Assembly (NCBI RefSeq): GCF_011395035.1
Contig: NZ_CP024770.1
Span: 1,026,865-1,090,864 of the forward strand
From: Pantoea cypripedii
GTDB taxonomy: Bacteria; Pseudomonadota; Gammaproteobacteria; Enterobacterales; Enterobacteriaceae
Length of the DNA stretch: 64,000 nt
Direction: 5' to 3'
Numbering within the stretch: the stretch's first letter is position 1; the number at the start of each line of letters is the position of its first letter. Shown piece after piece: positions 1 to 8,479 of this stretch. The notes beneath the pieces are model-generated. The model saw only the letters and a program-made list of their open reading frames with translations, did not search any database and was not told where the DNA came from. The position numbers and the translations under genes are program-made.

Positions 1-119
1 ATTTCCCTATAGAAGAGATTTATTGCCGTACCGCCGTGCATGGCAAAACAACTTTCTTTAGCCACTTCGGGCAAGACATCCAACAGTAACTGAACCTGTT
101 TCCTATATATATCCTTCAT
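1..119 (-). CDS. AbiEii-type nucleotidyltransferase toxin, 5' end only
   Basis: Reading the minus strand from the ATG at 119 gives about 39 residues up to the window edge, including FAMHGGTAINLF. This resembles the N-terminal nucleotidyltransferase signature (HGGTA) of AbiEii toxins. The start overlaps the stop of the AbiEi gene by one base (TAATG), which is the usual coupled antitoxin-toxin arrangement. In the family, AbiEii is a GTP-binding nucleotidyltransferase that arrests growth, and AbiEi represses the operon. The rest of the gene lies before position 1, so its integrity cannot be judged. Confidence 0.75.
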   Translation of the reverse strand, partial: MKDIYRKQVQLLLDVLPEVAKESCFAMHGGTAINLFYRE

Positions 120-886
120 TACGCTATCTCCAGTTCCTTTGGCATAGTTATCTGATACTTAGGTATATAGATGCCATTAGGTACAATGGATCTCTTCCCG
201 GTCCCTAAATCTATTTTTTCTATCTTCAGGTAGTTAAACCAGTCATGCCCTGCTTTATCAGCCATGTACAGGAACAATCGCTTCACTTTCACGGATGAGC
301 AGTTTTCCAGCAACTTCTGCACTGACACTGGCCTCAGATTATTAAGCCCCTCCATCAGTTCATATACTTCCAGCAGAGGCTGATGCTCAGGAGCGAGGTA
401 CAGGCACTCCATTAAAGCACGGGCTGGACTGGAGATCTTGACCTTAAAGTCCTTATGTTCTATTTCAACCAGACCCAGATCAGAGGGAAGAAAGCTGGAA
501 GCTTTCATGTCTATACGCAGACCCCAGTTATGGCTTTGGAACCACTTCGGAAGTTTCGCTCCTTGCGGGCCAAAGAGCATCACGCTTTTTTCTGACAGTC
601 CCAAATAATGCGCGCGGCCTTGCAAAGCAAGGGCCGTTTTAGCCGCAGGATGTATTGCCATGCCCAGCTGTGATTGCAGCGCATAGATACCCCCGAGATA
701 ATCAACGTTATCGCCACTGCGTACCAACGCTCCAGAGCCAATCGATTCAAACCATTGGCTTTTTTTGTATTGCTTCTGCAAATCAAGGCTATATCCCTGA
801 TCTACCAGCCACGTAGTGGTCAGCGCCACGCCAGGAGGGATAGCACTCAGCAACAAGTTTATTTTTGATAATTTTTCGGTATTCAT
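119..886 (-). CDS. AbiEi-family antitoxin / autorepressor (type IV TA)
   Basis: The 255-residue protein starts with a winged-helix-like segment (about residues 5-60, with TTTWLVDQGYSLDLQKQYKKS and the following FESIGSGALVRSGD) typical of AbiEi antitoxins. A larger C-terminal domain ends in a basic region. The AbiEii toxin gene follows immediately with a one-base overlap. AbiEi proteins neutralise AbiEii without stable binding and bind inverted repeats in their own promoter. Two matching palindromes lie at 878-892, over the start codon, and at 950-966. The operon probably serves phage abortive infection or plasmid maintenance. The family call is confident from the sequence pattern and context; activity is inferred. 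Confidence 0.8.
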   Translation of the reverse strand: MNTEKLSKINLLLSAIPPGVALTTTWLVDQGYSLDLQKQYKKSQWFESIGSGALVRSGDNVDYLGGIYALQSQLGMAIHPAAKTALALQGRAHYLGLSEKSVMLFGPQGAKLPKWFQSHNWGLRIDMKASSFLPSDLGLVEIEHKDFKVKISSPARALMECLYLAPEHQPLLEVYELMEGLNNLRPVSVQKLLENCSSVKVKRLFLYMADKAGHDWFNYLKIEKIDLGTGKRSIVPNGIYIPKYQITMPKELEIA

Positions 887-892
887 AATACC
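878..892. promoter_or_regulatory. AbiEi operator, proximal palindrome
   Basis: GGTATT-CAT-AATACC is a perfect 6-bp inverted repeat whose centre is the AbiEi start codon (884-886). The same core recurs 72 bp upstream. Binding here would block translation initiation sites or early elongation. Its role is inferred from known AbiEi autoregulation. Confidence 0.65.
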
Positions 893-949
893 TTTATAGT
901 ACTTTTTTTAAACCCCGGCAAGATGCAAGGTTTAAAAAAAACAATTTTT

Positions 950-966
950 AGGTATTTTTAATACCT
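950..966. promoter_or_regulatory. AbiEi operator, distal palindrome
   Basis: AGGTATT-TTT-AATACCT is a perfect 7-bp inverted repeat in the AT-rich leader upstream of the AbiEi gene. It shares the GGTATT-N3-AATACC core with the site at 878-892. Two spaced copies fit cooperative repression by AbiEi. Confidence 0.65.
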
Positions 967-1055
967 GAAAATGATAAAATTTAAACCTCCTTATGAATAA
1001 TCCACGCAATGCATTGATAAATATGGAAATAATAAGGGTATTATGGTTGCATATA

Positions 1056-1139
1056 TCCGTAGCGGCGCGATTTATCGCGCAGGTTTTTGACAACAGATAG
1101 CCAATTTAAAAGACGCGCGATAAATCGTGCCGCTACGGA
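1056..1139. repeat. Inverted pair of a GCGCGATTTATCGCGC-type repeat
   Basis: Two copies of a roughly 25-bp element (1056-1080 and 1115-1139) lie in opposite orientation around a 34-bp spacer. Their core is GGCGCGATTTATCGCGC and the outer part reads CCGTAGC. Related single copies occur at 13916-13940 and 51730-51755. The pair lies just after the porin stop on the minus strand, where it could fold into a long stem that ends or stabilises the transcript. The pattern is that of REP/BIME-like extragenic elements. Confidence 0.7.
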
Positions 1140-1146
1140 ATGAACC

Positions 1147-2223
1147 TTAGAACTGGTATGTCATCCCCACACCGAAGCTATCATCGGTGGAGATCCCGAA
1201 GGGGGTATTTTTATCGAGTTGGTTGATTTTATAGTCGGTATAAACCAGAAAGTTTTTATTTAAAAAGTAGGCGACGTTAACATCCAGATACTTCGCCAGA
1301 TAGACATCGCCATAGCCTTCAATTTCTTTTCCCTGTGACTGGAACCAGCCAATACCGGGAACGATACCGTTTTCGAAAACATAGCGCGAATAGACTTCGA
1401 AATTCTGGGTTTTGTTTGCAAAACCATAACCACGAATAGGCGTGATATTCTGGCCTTCCGAATATTTAATCGCGGCATAAAACTGGCCTGGATTATATTT
1501 GAACCCCAGCGCCCACATTTCAGCTCGCTCGCCATCGCCATACGCTAAGGCTTCCTGCGCCGCTGTGCGATGCGAGTTGCCATAAGCGGCCAGCACGGTG
1601 CCACCCCAGTCGAAACTATAACTGGCTGACGCGCCTGCACCCTCACCATTCGAGGTGTAAACGGTGCGGCCGCTGTTATTATTGCCTGCCCCGTTTTTCC
1701 CCTGATACTGCAAGGCAAAGTTAACATTATCAGAGAGGCCAAAAAAAGAAGTATTGCGGTAAGTCAGCACCCCGGTGGCGCGTCCGGTCATAAAGCCATC
1801 GGTGTAACTGTCTGTCAGATGGTCAAAGATCGGGGCATAATCCGTAATGCTGGCAACATCATATAACACGCCGTTATTTCTGCCGTAATCGATGCTGCCC
1901 CACTGATCATATTTCAGTCCGGCAAACCCGTAGCGGGTTTTATTGCCCTCATCACCTTCAGCTTCGGAATGGTTGGCCTGAATATTATATTCCCACTGTC
2001 CATAACCGGTGAGCTTATCATTAATTTTTGTTTGCCCTTTAAAACCTAAGCGCACATAACTGTTATCACCATCAACGCTGGTATCGTCGCTGAAATAATG
2101 TCTGGCTCTTACGCTGCCATAAAGATCCAGTTTGTTGCCATCTTTATTATAAATTTCAGCTCCCTGAGAGATTGCAGGCAGAACAACAGCCACCGCAAGC
2201 AGTGTAAATTTCATCACCTTCAT
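1147..2223 (-). CDS. Outer-membrane general porin (OmpC/OmpF/PhoE class)
   Basis: The 358-residue protein has a signal peptide of about 21 residues, and the mature start AEIYNKDGNKLDLYG is a hallmark of enterobacterial trimeric porins. Alternating amphipathic strands run throughout, and the protein ends in GMTYQF with the terminal Phe needed for Bam-dependent insertion. The usual PEFGGD motif of constriction loop L3 is not seen; that region instead reads APIFDHLTDSYTDGFM, so the pore eyelet may differ. It follows the M20 hydrolase gene by 61 bp, with a terminator-like hairpin between. It probably admits the substrate of the upstream transporter/hydrolase pair. A GAGG ribosome site precedes the ATG. 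Confidence 0.9.
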   Translation of the reverse strand: MKVMKFTLLAVAVVLPAISQGAEIYNKDGNKLDLYGSVRARHYFSDDTSVDGDNSYVRLGFKGQTKINDKLTGYGQWEYNIQANHSEAEGDEGNKTRYGFAGLKYDQWGSIDYGRNNGVLYDVASITDYAPIFDHLTDSYTDGFMTGRATGVLTYRNTSFFGLSDNVNFALQYQGKNGAGNNNSGRTVYTSNGEGAGASASYSFDWGGTVLAAYGNSHRTAAQEALAYGDGERAEMWALGFKYNPGQFYAAIKYSEGQNITPIRGYGFANKTQNFEVYSRYVFENGIVPGIGWFQSQGKEIEGYGDVYLAKYLDVNVAYFLNKNFLVYTDYKINQLDKNTPFGISTDDSFGVGMTYQF

Positions 2224-2256
2224 TATTAATGCCTCATCATTTTTATTTTAAAAAGA

Positions 2257-2273
2257 GGTGGCGAGATGCCACC
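2257..2273 (-). terminator. Intercistronic hairpin between M20 hydrolase and porin
   Basis: GGTGGC-GAGAT-GCCACC on the minus strand is followed by TCTTTTTAAAATAAAA, the shape of a rho-independent terminator. It sits inside the 61-bp gap before the porin ATG, leaving little room for a separate promoter. Partial termination, uncoupling porin expression from hydrolase expression, is plausible. Confidence 0.6.
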
Positions 2274-2284
2274 CAATTGCACTA

Positions 2285-3679
2285 TTAACGGTTTAATGGA
2301 CGGGGTTGCGCATCCTGTGGCAGCAATGAATGGTATGTCTCACCTTCCAGTTGCAATAGATGTTCCTCTTTGGCCTGGTTAATAATCGCCGGATTGGTTA
2401 GCACGCGAACCGCCGAGGCTGCCATTACGCTGCCTGCCAGTAACATGCCCTTGTGTGCATAAGAGGTTTTGCCCTGCGTGACCATTTGCCAGGAATGCGG
2501 TGGTGTGCCCCATGCGCAGGTCGCAATATAAACCTGCCCGACCGGCAACAGCCAGCTGACATCGCCAACGTCGGTAGAGCCATTAAGGAAATCAGGTTCG
2601 CGCCGCAAAGGGGTAATATCTTCGGATAATACCCGTCCTTTTTTCGTGACCTTACGTTTTTCCTCATCAGAAAATGTTGCCTGAATAGAAGCGGCAAAGG
2701 CCTTTTCTTCATCGCTGAAAGCCATCGGCCCGATCTTGTTCAGTTCTTCATCCATAATGCTTGCCAGCGTCACATTGGGGATGAGATCAGCAGAAGCCGC
2801 GTCAAATTCAATCGTCACCTGGGTGCCCGACATCAGCGCCGCCCCCCGGGCGATATCATGCACTCGCTCGGTAATATCCCGCACCTCATGCATTTTGGGC
2901 GAACGAACCTTGTAGAGAACATGCGCCTCAGATTGCACCACATTCGGCGCGTTACCACCGGCATTGGTGATGGCGTAATGCAGTCTCGCTTCGGGAATAA
3001 TATGTTCGCGCAGGAAATTAGCACCGACGTTCATCAGTTCGACACCATCCAATGCGCTGCGTCCCAGATGCGGGCTAAATGCCGCATGGGTGCTTTTTCC
3101 TTTAAACAGATACTTCACCTGATTGGTCGCCAGCATGCGCGCGTTATACGCCAGGTTTTCATCCCAGGGGTGCCAGGTGAAGGCTACATCGACACCTTCA
3201 AACAGGCCAGCACGCGCCATAAATGCTTTGCCACCCCCTCCCTCTTCAGCCGGGCAGCCAAAGAATTTAATCGTCCCGGAGAGTCCGGTTTGTTCCATAC
3301 AGGCTTTAGTGGCAAGGGCGGCCGCTAAGGCTCCCGCGCCTAACAAATTATGCCCACAACCATGCCCATTGCCGGACGGCACCACCGGCGAAAAATAGCT
3401 GCAATCTGCCTGCTGGCTGAGGGATGGCAGCGCGTCAAACTCGCCCAGAAAGGCCACAACCGGCTGACCGGCCCCAAAAGTCGCCACAAAAGCGGTTTCA
3501 ATGCCGCCTGCCTGACGAATCACCGCAAAACCTGCGTCCTCAAGAGTCTGCGCAATCAGCGCTGCTGACTGTGATTCTTCATAGCGTACTTCAGCAAATT
3601 CCCAGACCTGGTCGCTGACCGAAATAATCTTTTCACGTTGTTTGTTCAGCGTGTCCTGAATAATGGCTGAATAATTCAT
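2285..3679 (-). CDS. M20 amidohydrolase, AbgB-like
   Basis: The 464-residue protein matches the M20D amidohydrolase group, including AbgB (p-aminobenzoyl-glutamate utilisation). Visible metal-site motifs are FDALP (about residue 81), HGCGH (106-110) and AEEGGGG (144-150). The final portion carries GSTDVGDVSW and a TPPHSW motif typical of the group. The enzyme is likely a cytoplasmic metallo-amidase that cleaves an N-acyl or amide bond in a small imported compound. It lies 13 bp after an MFS transporter and before a porin, which suggests an outer membrane - inner membrane - hydrolysis route. The substrate is not identifiable from sequence. The ATG has GAGAGG upstream. Confidence 0.85.
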   Translation of the reverse strand: MNYSAIIQDTLNKQREKIISVSDQVWEFAEVRYEESQSAALIAQTLEDAGFAVIRQAGGIETAFVATFGAGQPVVAFLGEFDALPSLSQQADCSYFSPVVPSGNGHGCGHNLLGAGALAAALATKACMEQTGLSGTIKFFGCPAEEGGGGKAFMARAGLFEGVDVAFTWHPWDENLAYNARMLATNQVKYLFKGKSTHAAFSPHLGRSALDGVELMNVGANFLREHIIPEARLHYAITNAGGNAPNVVQSEAHVLYKVRSPKMHEVRDITERVHDIARGAALMSGTQVTIEFDAASADLIPNVTLASIMDEELNKIGPMAFSDEEKAFAASIQATFSDEEKRKVTKKGRVLSEDITPLRREPDFLNGSTDVGDVSWLLPVGQVYIATCAWGTPPHSWQMVTQGKTSYAHKGMLLAGSVMAASAVRVLTNPAIINQAKEEHLLQLEGETYHSLLPQDAQPRPLNR

Positions 3680-3692
3680 AGGGCCTCTCTTA

Positions 3693-4946
3693 TTAATGCG
3701 ATGGATTCGAACGGGTTTCGGTATGAACCGGATTGTTCGAATGGGTAATGGAAAGCGCGATCAGACAGGTCACCACCGCGCAGGCGATAATCATCAAAAA
3801 CGCCGTGGCATAATTCTGGTTGGTGAGCTTTAACAGATACCCGATCACCAAAGGGGAGAGAAACGAACCAATCTGCGCCACGGAGTTAATCAGGCCGGTC
3901 GCCGTTCCCACTGAAGCTTTCGGGTATTGCTTGATGATGGTGACGAAGACGCTGATGCTGATCGCGTTAAGGAAAATGTTGGAAAGTGACAGCCAGGCAA
4001 AGGCGATCGGCACTGATGAGGCGTTAAACATCAGCCAGATAAACAACGCAGATACCGAGGAACCGATAGCAATCAAAAGCTTCTCACGGCCCTGGAAAAA
4101 CCGATCTAACAACCAGCCACAAACCAGAAACGAGATAAAACCCAGTGTAGGTGGCAGCATCGACCATGCCCCCATTGAGACCATGCTCATGCCCTTCACT
4201 TTAATCCAGTAAGACGGCAGCCATGATTGCAGCCCCCAAAACACGATATTGGTGAAGAAATAACAGGCGGCGATTTGCCATGTCAGCGGACGGGTAACAA
4301 TTTCCAGCAGCCGTTTTTTTTCAGAGGTTTTATCGCGTTCCGGGCTGGCGGCCTTAGAAACGGTCTGACCCTCAGATGAAGAACGCAGCACCAGCCAGAG
4401 AACCAGGGCCAGACCCATGCCGAGGATACCCAGCACGAAAAACATCATGCGCCAGTTGAAGAAGGCAATCAGGGTGGTGACGACCACAGAACCCACGGCA
4501 AAACCAACCGACGCACCTGATTGCAGGAAAGACTTGGCCCTTGCCATTTTGCTTTTATCAAATTGCTGGGCAATGACGACAGAACTGCCCGAAGGAAAAA
4601 CTGCTTCCCCCATACCCACAAAGAAACGCGACACCACCAGACCGAGGATCCCGGTCGCCATACCGGTACAGGCGGTGGCGACGGACCAGAGGCCCACCGC
4701 ACCGGTCAGAATCGTTTTGCTGCCCAGCCGATCGACAAGATAGCCGCCAATCAGTTGCGTGATGGAGTAGGCGAGGAAGAATCCACTGATAATCATGCCC
4801 GTTTCATCAGAGGCCAGTCCGAATTCACCACTAATCGGAATGATGGCAATGTTTATCGCGGTTTTATCAATGAAGCCCACAACCCAACACAGAAACAATA
4901 TGAAGATAATGACTTTATTTTTATTCTCTGCAATGAAGCCAGACAT
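3693..4946 (-). CDS. MFS transporter (anion:cation symporter type)
   Basis: The 417-residue protein has about 12 hydrophobic segments and a central charged loop (about residues 195-215). It has the MFS loop signature GGYLVDRLGSKT near residue 70 and resembles the ACS family of organic-anion/H+ symporters. It is the first gene of a minus-strand operon with the M20 hydrolase and porin, so it likely imports the hydrolase substrate. It is divergent from the GAF/PucR regulator at 5052. The ATG at 4946 is preceded by GAGGG. Confidence 0.85.
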   Translation of the reverse strand: MSGFIAENKNKVIIFILFLCWVVGFIDKTAINIAIIPISGEFGLASDETGMIISGFFLAYSITQLIGGYLVDRLGSKTILTGAVGLWSVATACTGMATGILGLVVSRFFVGMGEAVFPSGSSVVIAQQFDKSKMARAKSFLQSGASVGFAVGSVVVTTLIAFFNWRMMFFVLGILGMGLALVLWLVLRSSSEGQTVSKAASPERDKTSEKKRLLEIVTRPLTWQIAACYFFTNIVFWGLQSWLPSYWIKVKGMSMVSMGAWSMLPPTLGFISFLVCGWLLDRFFQGREKLLIAIGSSVSALFIWLMFNASSVPIAFAWLSLSNIFLNAISISVFVTIIKQYPKASVGTATGLINSVAQIGSFLSPLVIGYLLKLTNQNYATAFLMIIACAVVTCLIALSITHSNNPVHTETRSNPSH

Positions 4947-5019
4947 AGTTGACCCTCAAGTGGATAGCGATACCTTTTCTTCGCCCTTGCTACACTTGCA
5001 AAAAAAGTGAAAAATAACT

Positions 5020-5035
5020 ATGTGTGAACACACAT
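5020..5035. promoter_or_regulatory. Palindromic operator candidate between MFS and PucR-type regulator
   Basis: ATGTGTG-AA-CACACAT is an inverted repeat with perfect 7-bp arms, 16 bp before the start of the divergent regulator gene. It lies in the 105-bp shared promoter region, a natural site for control of both transcription units. Which protein binds it is not known. Confidence 0.5.
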
Positions 5036-5051
5036 CAGAAAGGTTTATTTT

Positions 5052-7100
5052 ATGTATGAAGATACACATAGCATCGCAGTGCCCGATCATGCATCAGCGA
5101 TAACCTCAATTGTTCAGCGCTATTATTCGCAGGCGCAGGTTAATGTCAGCCTTTCGGCACGGCGTTATGATGATGCATTGAAAGATGCGGATGAAAACAT
5201 TGATGAGCGCAACGAGTCATATATTCTTAGCCACCAAATCCGACCGCAGGAGATCATTATTGAAGCTGTGTGTCTTTATATTGACTCTCTGAAGATACAT
5301 ATTAAAAATATTAATATTGAAACTGAGAATTGCGTTGTACATGCATTAATCAATGACATCAAAGTGTACTTTCTCTCTGGCGTTATTAAGTATCAAAACT
5401 TTATGTTCAGAAAGGTCAGCGATAACACCTGGCATCTGGCCTCAGGTTTATCGCATGAAGTCATTTTGCAGCATGTGATTGAAGGCGCACTGAAAACCAT
5501 TCCGCACAGTGATGCAGCGATTTTTCGTATCTACGATAAAGAAAAGAACCTGTTAATTCCGGTTGCGATGCTGGGGTTTGAGAATAACTATTATGAATAC
5601 TCTGTCACACCGCAGCAGTCCATCTCCGGTAAAGCTTTCGAAAGCCGATCATCGATTTTAGTTAACTCCAGGGAAGAAATATTAAACAGTTTCACCGAAC
5701 ACTCAACAGTTCGTGAAGCGATCATGAAAAATAACCCAATCGCCAATGCCCTGTTATGTGTCCCGGTGTTAGATCAACAAACCTGTTATGGCACATTGAC
5801 AATACTTTCCCTGAAACGGCATTCAGTATTTAACTCGCTGGCGGTATCCTTACTGGAAACCTTCGCCTCTCAGGTTGCATTGGCCTGGCGCAATGCCCGT
5901 TTATATGATGAGAAAGCCGCCAGTTTGCGTGAGGTGGAAACGCTCAAGTCACAACTCGAAAAACAAAACCGGTTGTTAAAGGTGAGCGTGGATCTCCATG
6001 CTGACATGATAAATTTATCGACCAAATTCAACAGACTAGATGAGTTCATCGAACAGCTCTCCGCCCGGGTGAATTCAGCCATGAGCTATATCGATATTCT
6101 TGGTCATCGTTATTTCAATGCCAGAAGCCAGCATTATACCTGGGATACGCTCTCTCACATCCATAAAGCTCATGACAATACCAGTGACGTGATCACCGAT
6201 GGTGAATGCCTTATTTACCCTCTGACTAATGACGATTTCCTGGTTGGCTTTATCATTATCAATGGCTACGACATTGATGAATTGAATTCTGTTATCGCCG
6301 CACGAATCCGTGACTTCGTGGTGATGGAGATCATGAAACGAACCAGTGCGGTTATTATCACTCACAAAAAGATCGCCTTTATCTTTCAGGAGATCATCCG
6401 CTATGGGTTATCTGCTAAGCATGAACGCAACCTGCTTGATATCGGTTTTCATTTTAAAAGCTGGATAATGTGTATCAGATTATCGCCCTTCAACACCACA
6501 CTGAATGACCTGGCCTTTATCACCATAAAAAATCATCTGGTCGGCAAGACAGGGCTCAATCATTCAGCGTTCTATGTCGAAAATGATGAGGTTGTTATAT
6601 TTCATTCAGATAACGTGAATGGCAAACTGAGTGTTATTGAAGAAAAAATACGTGGGGACCACTATCTTCAGCATAATTTTCAGGTTGGACTAAGCCCCAT
6701 CACCACCAAAGAAAAGATTATTATCAGCCACCAACAGGCTGGTACGGCACTGGATGTACTCAAAACCCGGCAGCGCCCCGGTATTCTTAATTTTAGCAAT
6801 ACCGGCATTGAAAGATTATTTACTAAACACAACAGTGAAGAACTCAAAACATTTGTTTACGATATCCTTGCTCCGGTATTGGACACCGGCGATAAAGGGG
6901 CCGTTTTAATCGCCACCTTGCGGTCATATCTTAAAAACAGCCAGTCAACCGTGCTGACAGCCAGGGAGCTGAATATTCATATTAATACGCTTTACCAACG
7001 GCTGCGAAAATTTGAATCACTCACCAATCTGAGTCTTGCCAATCCAGATGATTTTCTTATGATAAGCCTGTCATGTCATATGAACCGGATTTATTCCTGA
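5052..7100 (+). CDS. GAF-domain transcriptional regulator with PucR/CdaR-type C-terminal HTH
   Basis: The 682-residue protein has an N-terminal region of unknown type (1-125) and a GAF-like sensory domain (about 130-285). A short coiled-coil-like linker (about 285-315) is followed by a long middle region. The C-terminal helix-turn-helix is of the PucR family (about 610-675), with LRSYLKNSQSTVLTARELNI followed by HINTLYQRLRKFE. Such proteins are ligand-responsive activators of nearby catabolic genes. It is divergent from the MFS-M20-porin operon and is its likely regulator. A hairpin at 7107-7132 closes the unit. The effector is unknown. Confidence 0.85.
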   Translation: MYEDTHSIAVPDHASAITSIVQRYYSQAQVNVSLSARRYDDALKDADENIDERNESYILSHQIRPQEIIIEAVCLYIDSLKIHIKNINIETENCVVHALINDIKVYFLSGVIKYQNFMFRKVSDNTWHLASGLSHEVILQHVIEGALKTIPHSDAAIFRIYDKEKNLLIPVAMLGFENNYYEYSVTPQQSISGKAFESRSSILVNSREEILNSFTEHSTVREAIMKNNPIANALLCVPVLDQQTCYGTLTILSLKRHSVFNSLAVSLLETFASQVALAWRNARLYDEKAASLREVETLKSQLEKQNRLLKVSVDLHADMINLSTKFNRLDEFIEQLSARVNSAMSYIDILGHRYFNARSQHYTWDTLSHIHKAHDNTSDVITDGECLIYPLTNDDFLVGFIIINGYDIDELNSVIAARIRDFVVMEIMKRTSAVIITHKKIAFIFQEIIRYGLSAKHERNLLDIGFHFKSWIMCIRLSPFNTTLNDLAFITIKNHLVGKTGLNHSAFYVENDEVVIFHSDNVNGKLSVIEEKIRGDHYLQHNFQVGLSPITTKEKIIISHQQAGTALDVLKTRQRPGILNFSNTGIERLFTKHNSEELKTFVYDILAPVLDTGDKGAVLIATLRSYLKNSQSTVLTARELNIHINTLYQRLRKFESLTNLSLANPDDFLMISLSCHMNRIYS

Positions 7101-7106
7101 TGCGCA

Positions 7107-7132
7107 CAGATGGCCAGGTTAATGGCCATCTG
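7107..7132. terminator. Hairpin between convergent genes
   Basis: CAGATGGCCA-ggttaa-TGGCCATCTG is a perfect 10-bp stem in the 44-bp gap between the regulator stop (7100) and the aminotransferase stop (7145). It probably works on both strands, although the U-tracts are poor. Confidence 0.6.
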
Positions 7133-7144
7133 CCGTTATATCCC

Positions 7145-8479
7145 TCACCACCCGGCATAGGCTTTGATTTCGGCATCCGTTACCTGTGGTGCTTTACGAA
7201 TGGCCAGCGCCAGTTTTTCAATCGCGTAGTCGATTTCATCAGAGGTAATAATTAGCGGCGGTGTAATCTCCAGCACATTGCCACCCACGTAATACACCAC
7301 CAGACCTTCTTTCCAGGCCTGATACACCACTTTCTGCGCCAGAATACGGTCCGGTCTTTGGCTGCCATCAACAGCGATTAACTCCACGCCAATCGCCAGA
7401 CCATGACCACGCACATCCCCGATAACCGGGAGATCCTTCGCCAGGTCACGCAGCATCTGCATAAAGTACTGACCGGACTGGGCGGCACGCTGCGGCAGTT
7501 CCTCCGTTTCCAGCACATTCAGCACCGCACGCCCAACGGCAGTACAGATGGGATTGCCCGCAGTGGTTAACAAAGCATGGGCGGCGGGTCCGCCGAGGAT
7601 TTCTTTGGGACCCACCGTGGCTGAGAGCGGTAAACCGCCACCCAGCACCTTACCGAAGGTCACAATTTCCGGCGCGATATTCTCATGCTGGAAGGCGTGC
7701 AGCAGCCCGGGGCGGCCCAGCCCCATTTTGACCTCATCGCAAATCAGCGGCACACCAGCGTTGATACATAACTGGTGTAATCCGGCCAGAAAACCTGCCG
7801 GGGGCACCACCATGCCACCATCGGATAAGATGGGTTCGACAATCACACAGGCCACATCCCCCTGCTCCAGCTGGGCCTGCACTTCGTGCAAACTGGCTTC
7901 CACGCTGGCCTTAACCGGGTCTTTGCCCGCGATATGCGGGCGGAAGGGATTGGGATAGGTCGCGAGGTAAAGATCGGGATCGGCGGCACTGCCTGCCGAA
8001 ATATGCACCCCTGAAACCTTCATTGCCAGCCCAATGCCGCCATGGTAGCCATGGGCAAAGGCTACGACTTTGCGTTTGCCCGAGGCCAGGCGACAGGCGC
8101 GCAGCGCGACATCGTTGGCATCACTGCCAGCGTGACCAAGGTAGACGCAGCGATCCCCTTTGCCCGGTGTGATCGCCAGCAAATCTTCGGCCAGCCCGAC
8201 GGAATCAGGATGCACCGCCGACAGCCCTCCGGCTCCGGCCGGTGTCTGCGCCGCTTTCATCATGGCTTCGGTGATTTTGCGGTGCCCGTGCCCCAGACCG
8301 CAGGCCGTCCAGGTCGCCGACAGATCGAGCAGTTTTCGTCCTCCCACTTCGGTTAACCAGCACCCTTCACCTGATGCAACCGTCAGCGGGAAAAAACGCA
8401 GTTTTTCAATCCCAGCAATCGATTGCGCATCACGCTGATAAAGCGCCTCCGCTTCTGGCGGAAAAATAGCCTGACTCAT
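7145..8479 (-). CDS. Class III PLP aminotransferase
   Basis: The 444-residue protein is a class III (omega) aminotransferase of about the usual length. It has the PLP lysine at about K277 in TFGKVLGGG, the cofactor aspartate near D248 in ICDEVKMGLGR, and the GSDAND and HGYHGG motifs. It would transfer an amino group from an omega-amine or amino acid to pyruvate or 2-oxoglutarate. Its start overlaps the stop of the upstream APC permease by 4 bp (ATGA), so the two are translationally coupled. With the glutamine-synthetase-like gene at 10032 it suggests amine catabolism. The substrate is not readable from sequence. Confidence 0.88.
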   Translation of the reverse strand: MSQAIFPPEAEALYQRDAQSIAGIEKLRFFPLTVASGEGCWLTEVGGRKLLDLSATWTACGLGHGHRKITEAMMKAAQTPAGAGGLSAVHPDSVGLAEDLLAITPGKGDRCVYLGHAGSDANDVALRACRLASGKRKVVAFAHGYHGGIGLAMKVSGVHISAGSAADPDLYLATYPNPFRPHIAGKDPVKASVEASLHEVQAQLEQGDVACVIVEPILSDGGMVVPPAGFLAGLHQLCINAGVPLICDEVKMGLGRPGLLHAFQHENIAPEIVTFGKVLGGGLPLSATVGPKEILGGPAAHALLTTAGNPICTAVGRAVLNVLETEELPQRAAQSGQYFMQMLRDLAKDLPVIGDVRGHGLAIGVELIAVDGSQRPDRILAQKVVYQAWKEGLVVYYVGGNVLEITPPLIITSDEIDYAIEKLALAIRKAPQVTDAEIKAYAGW

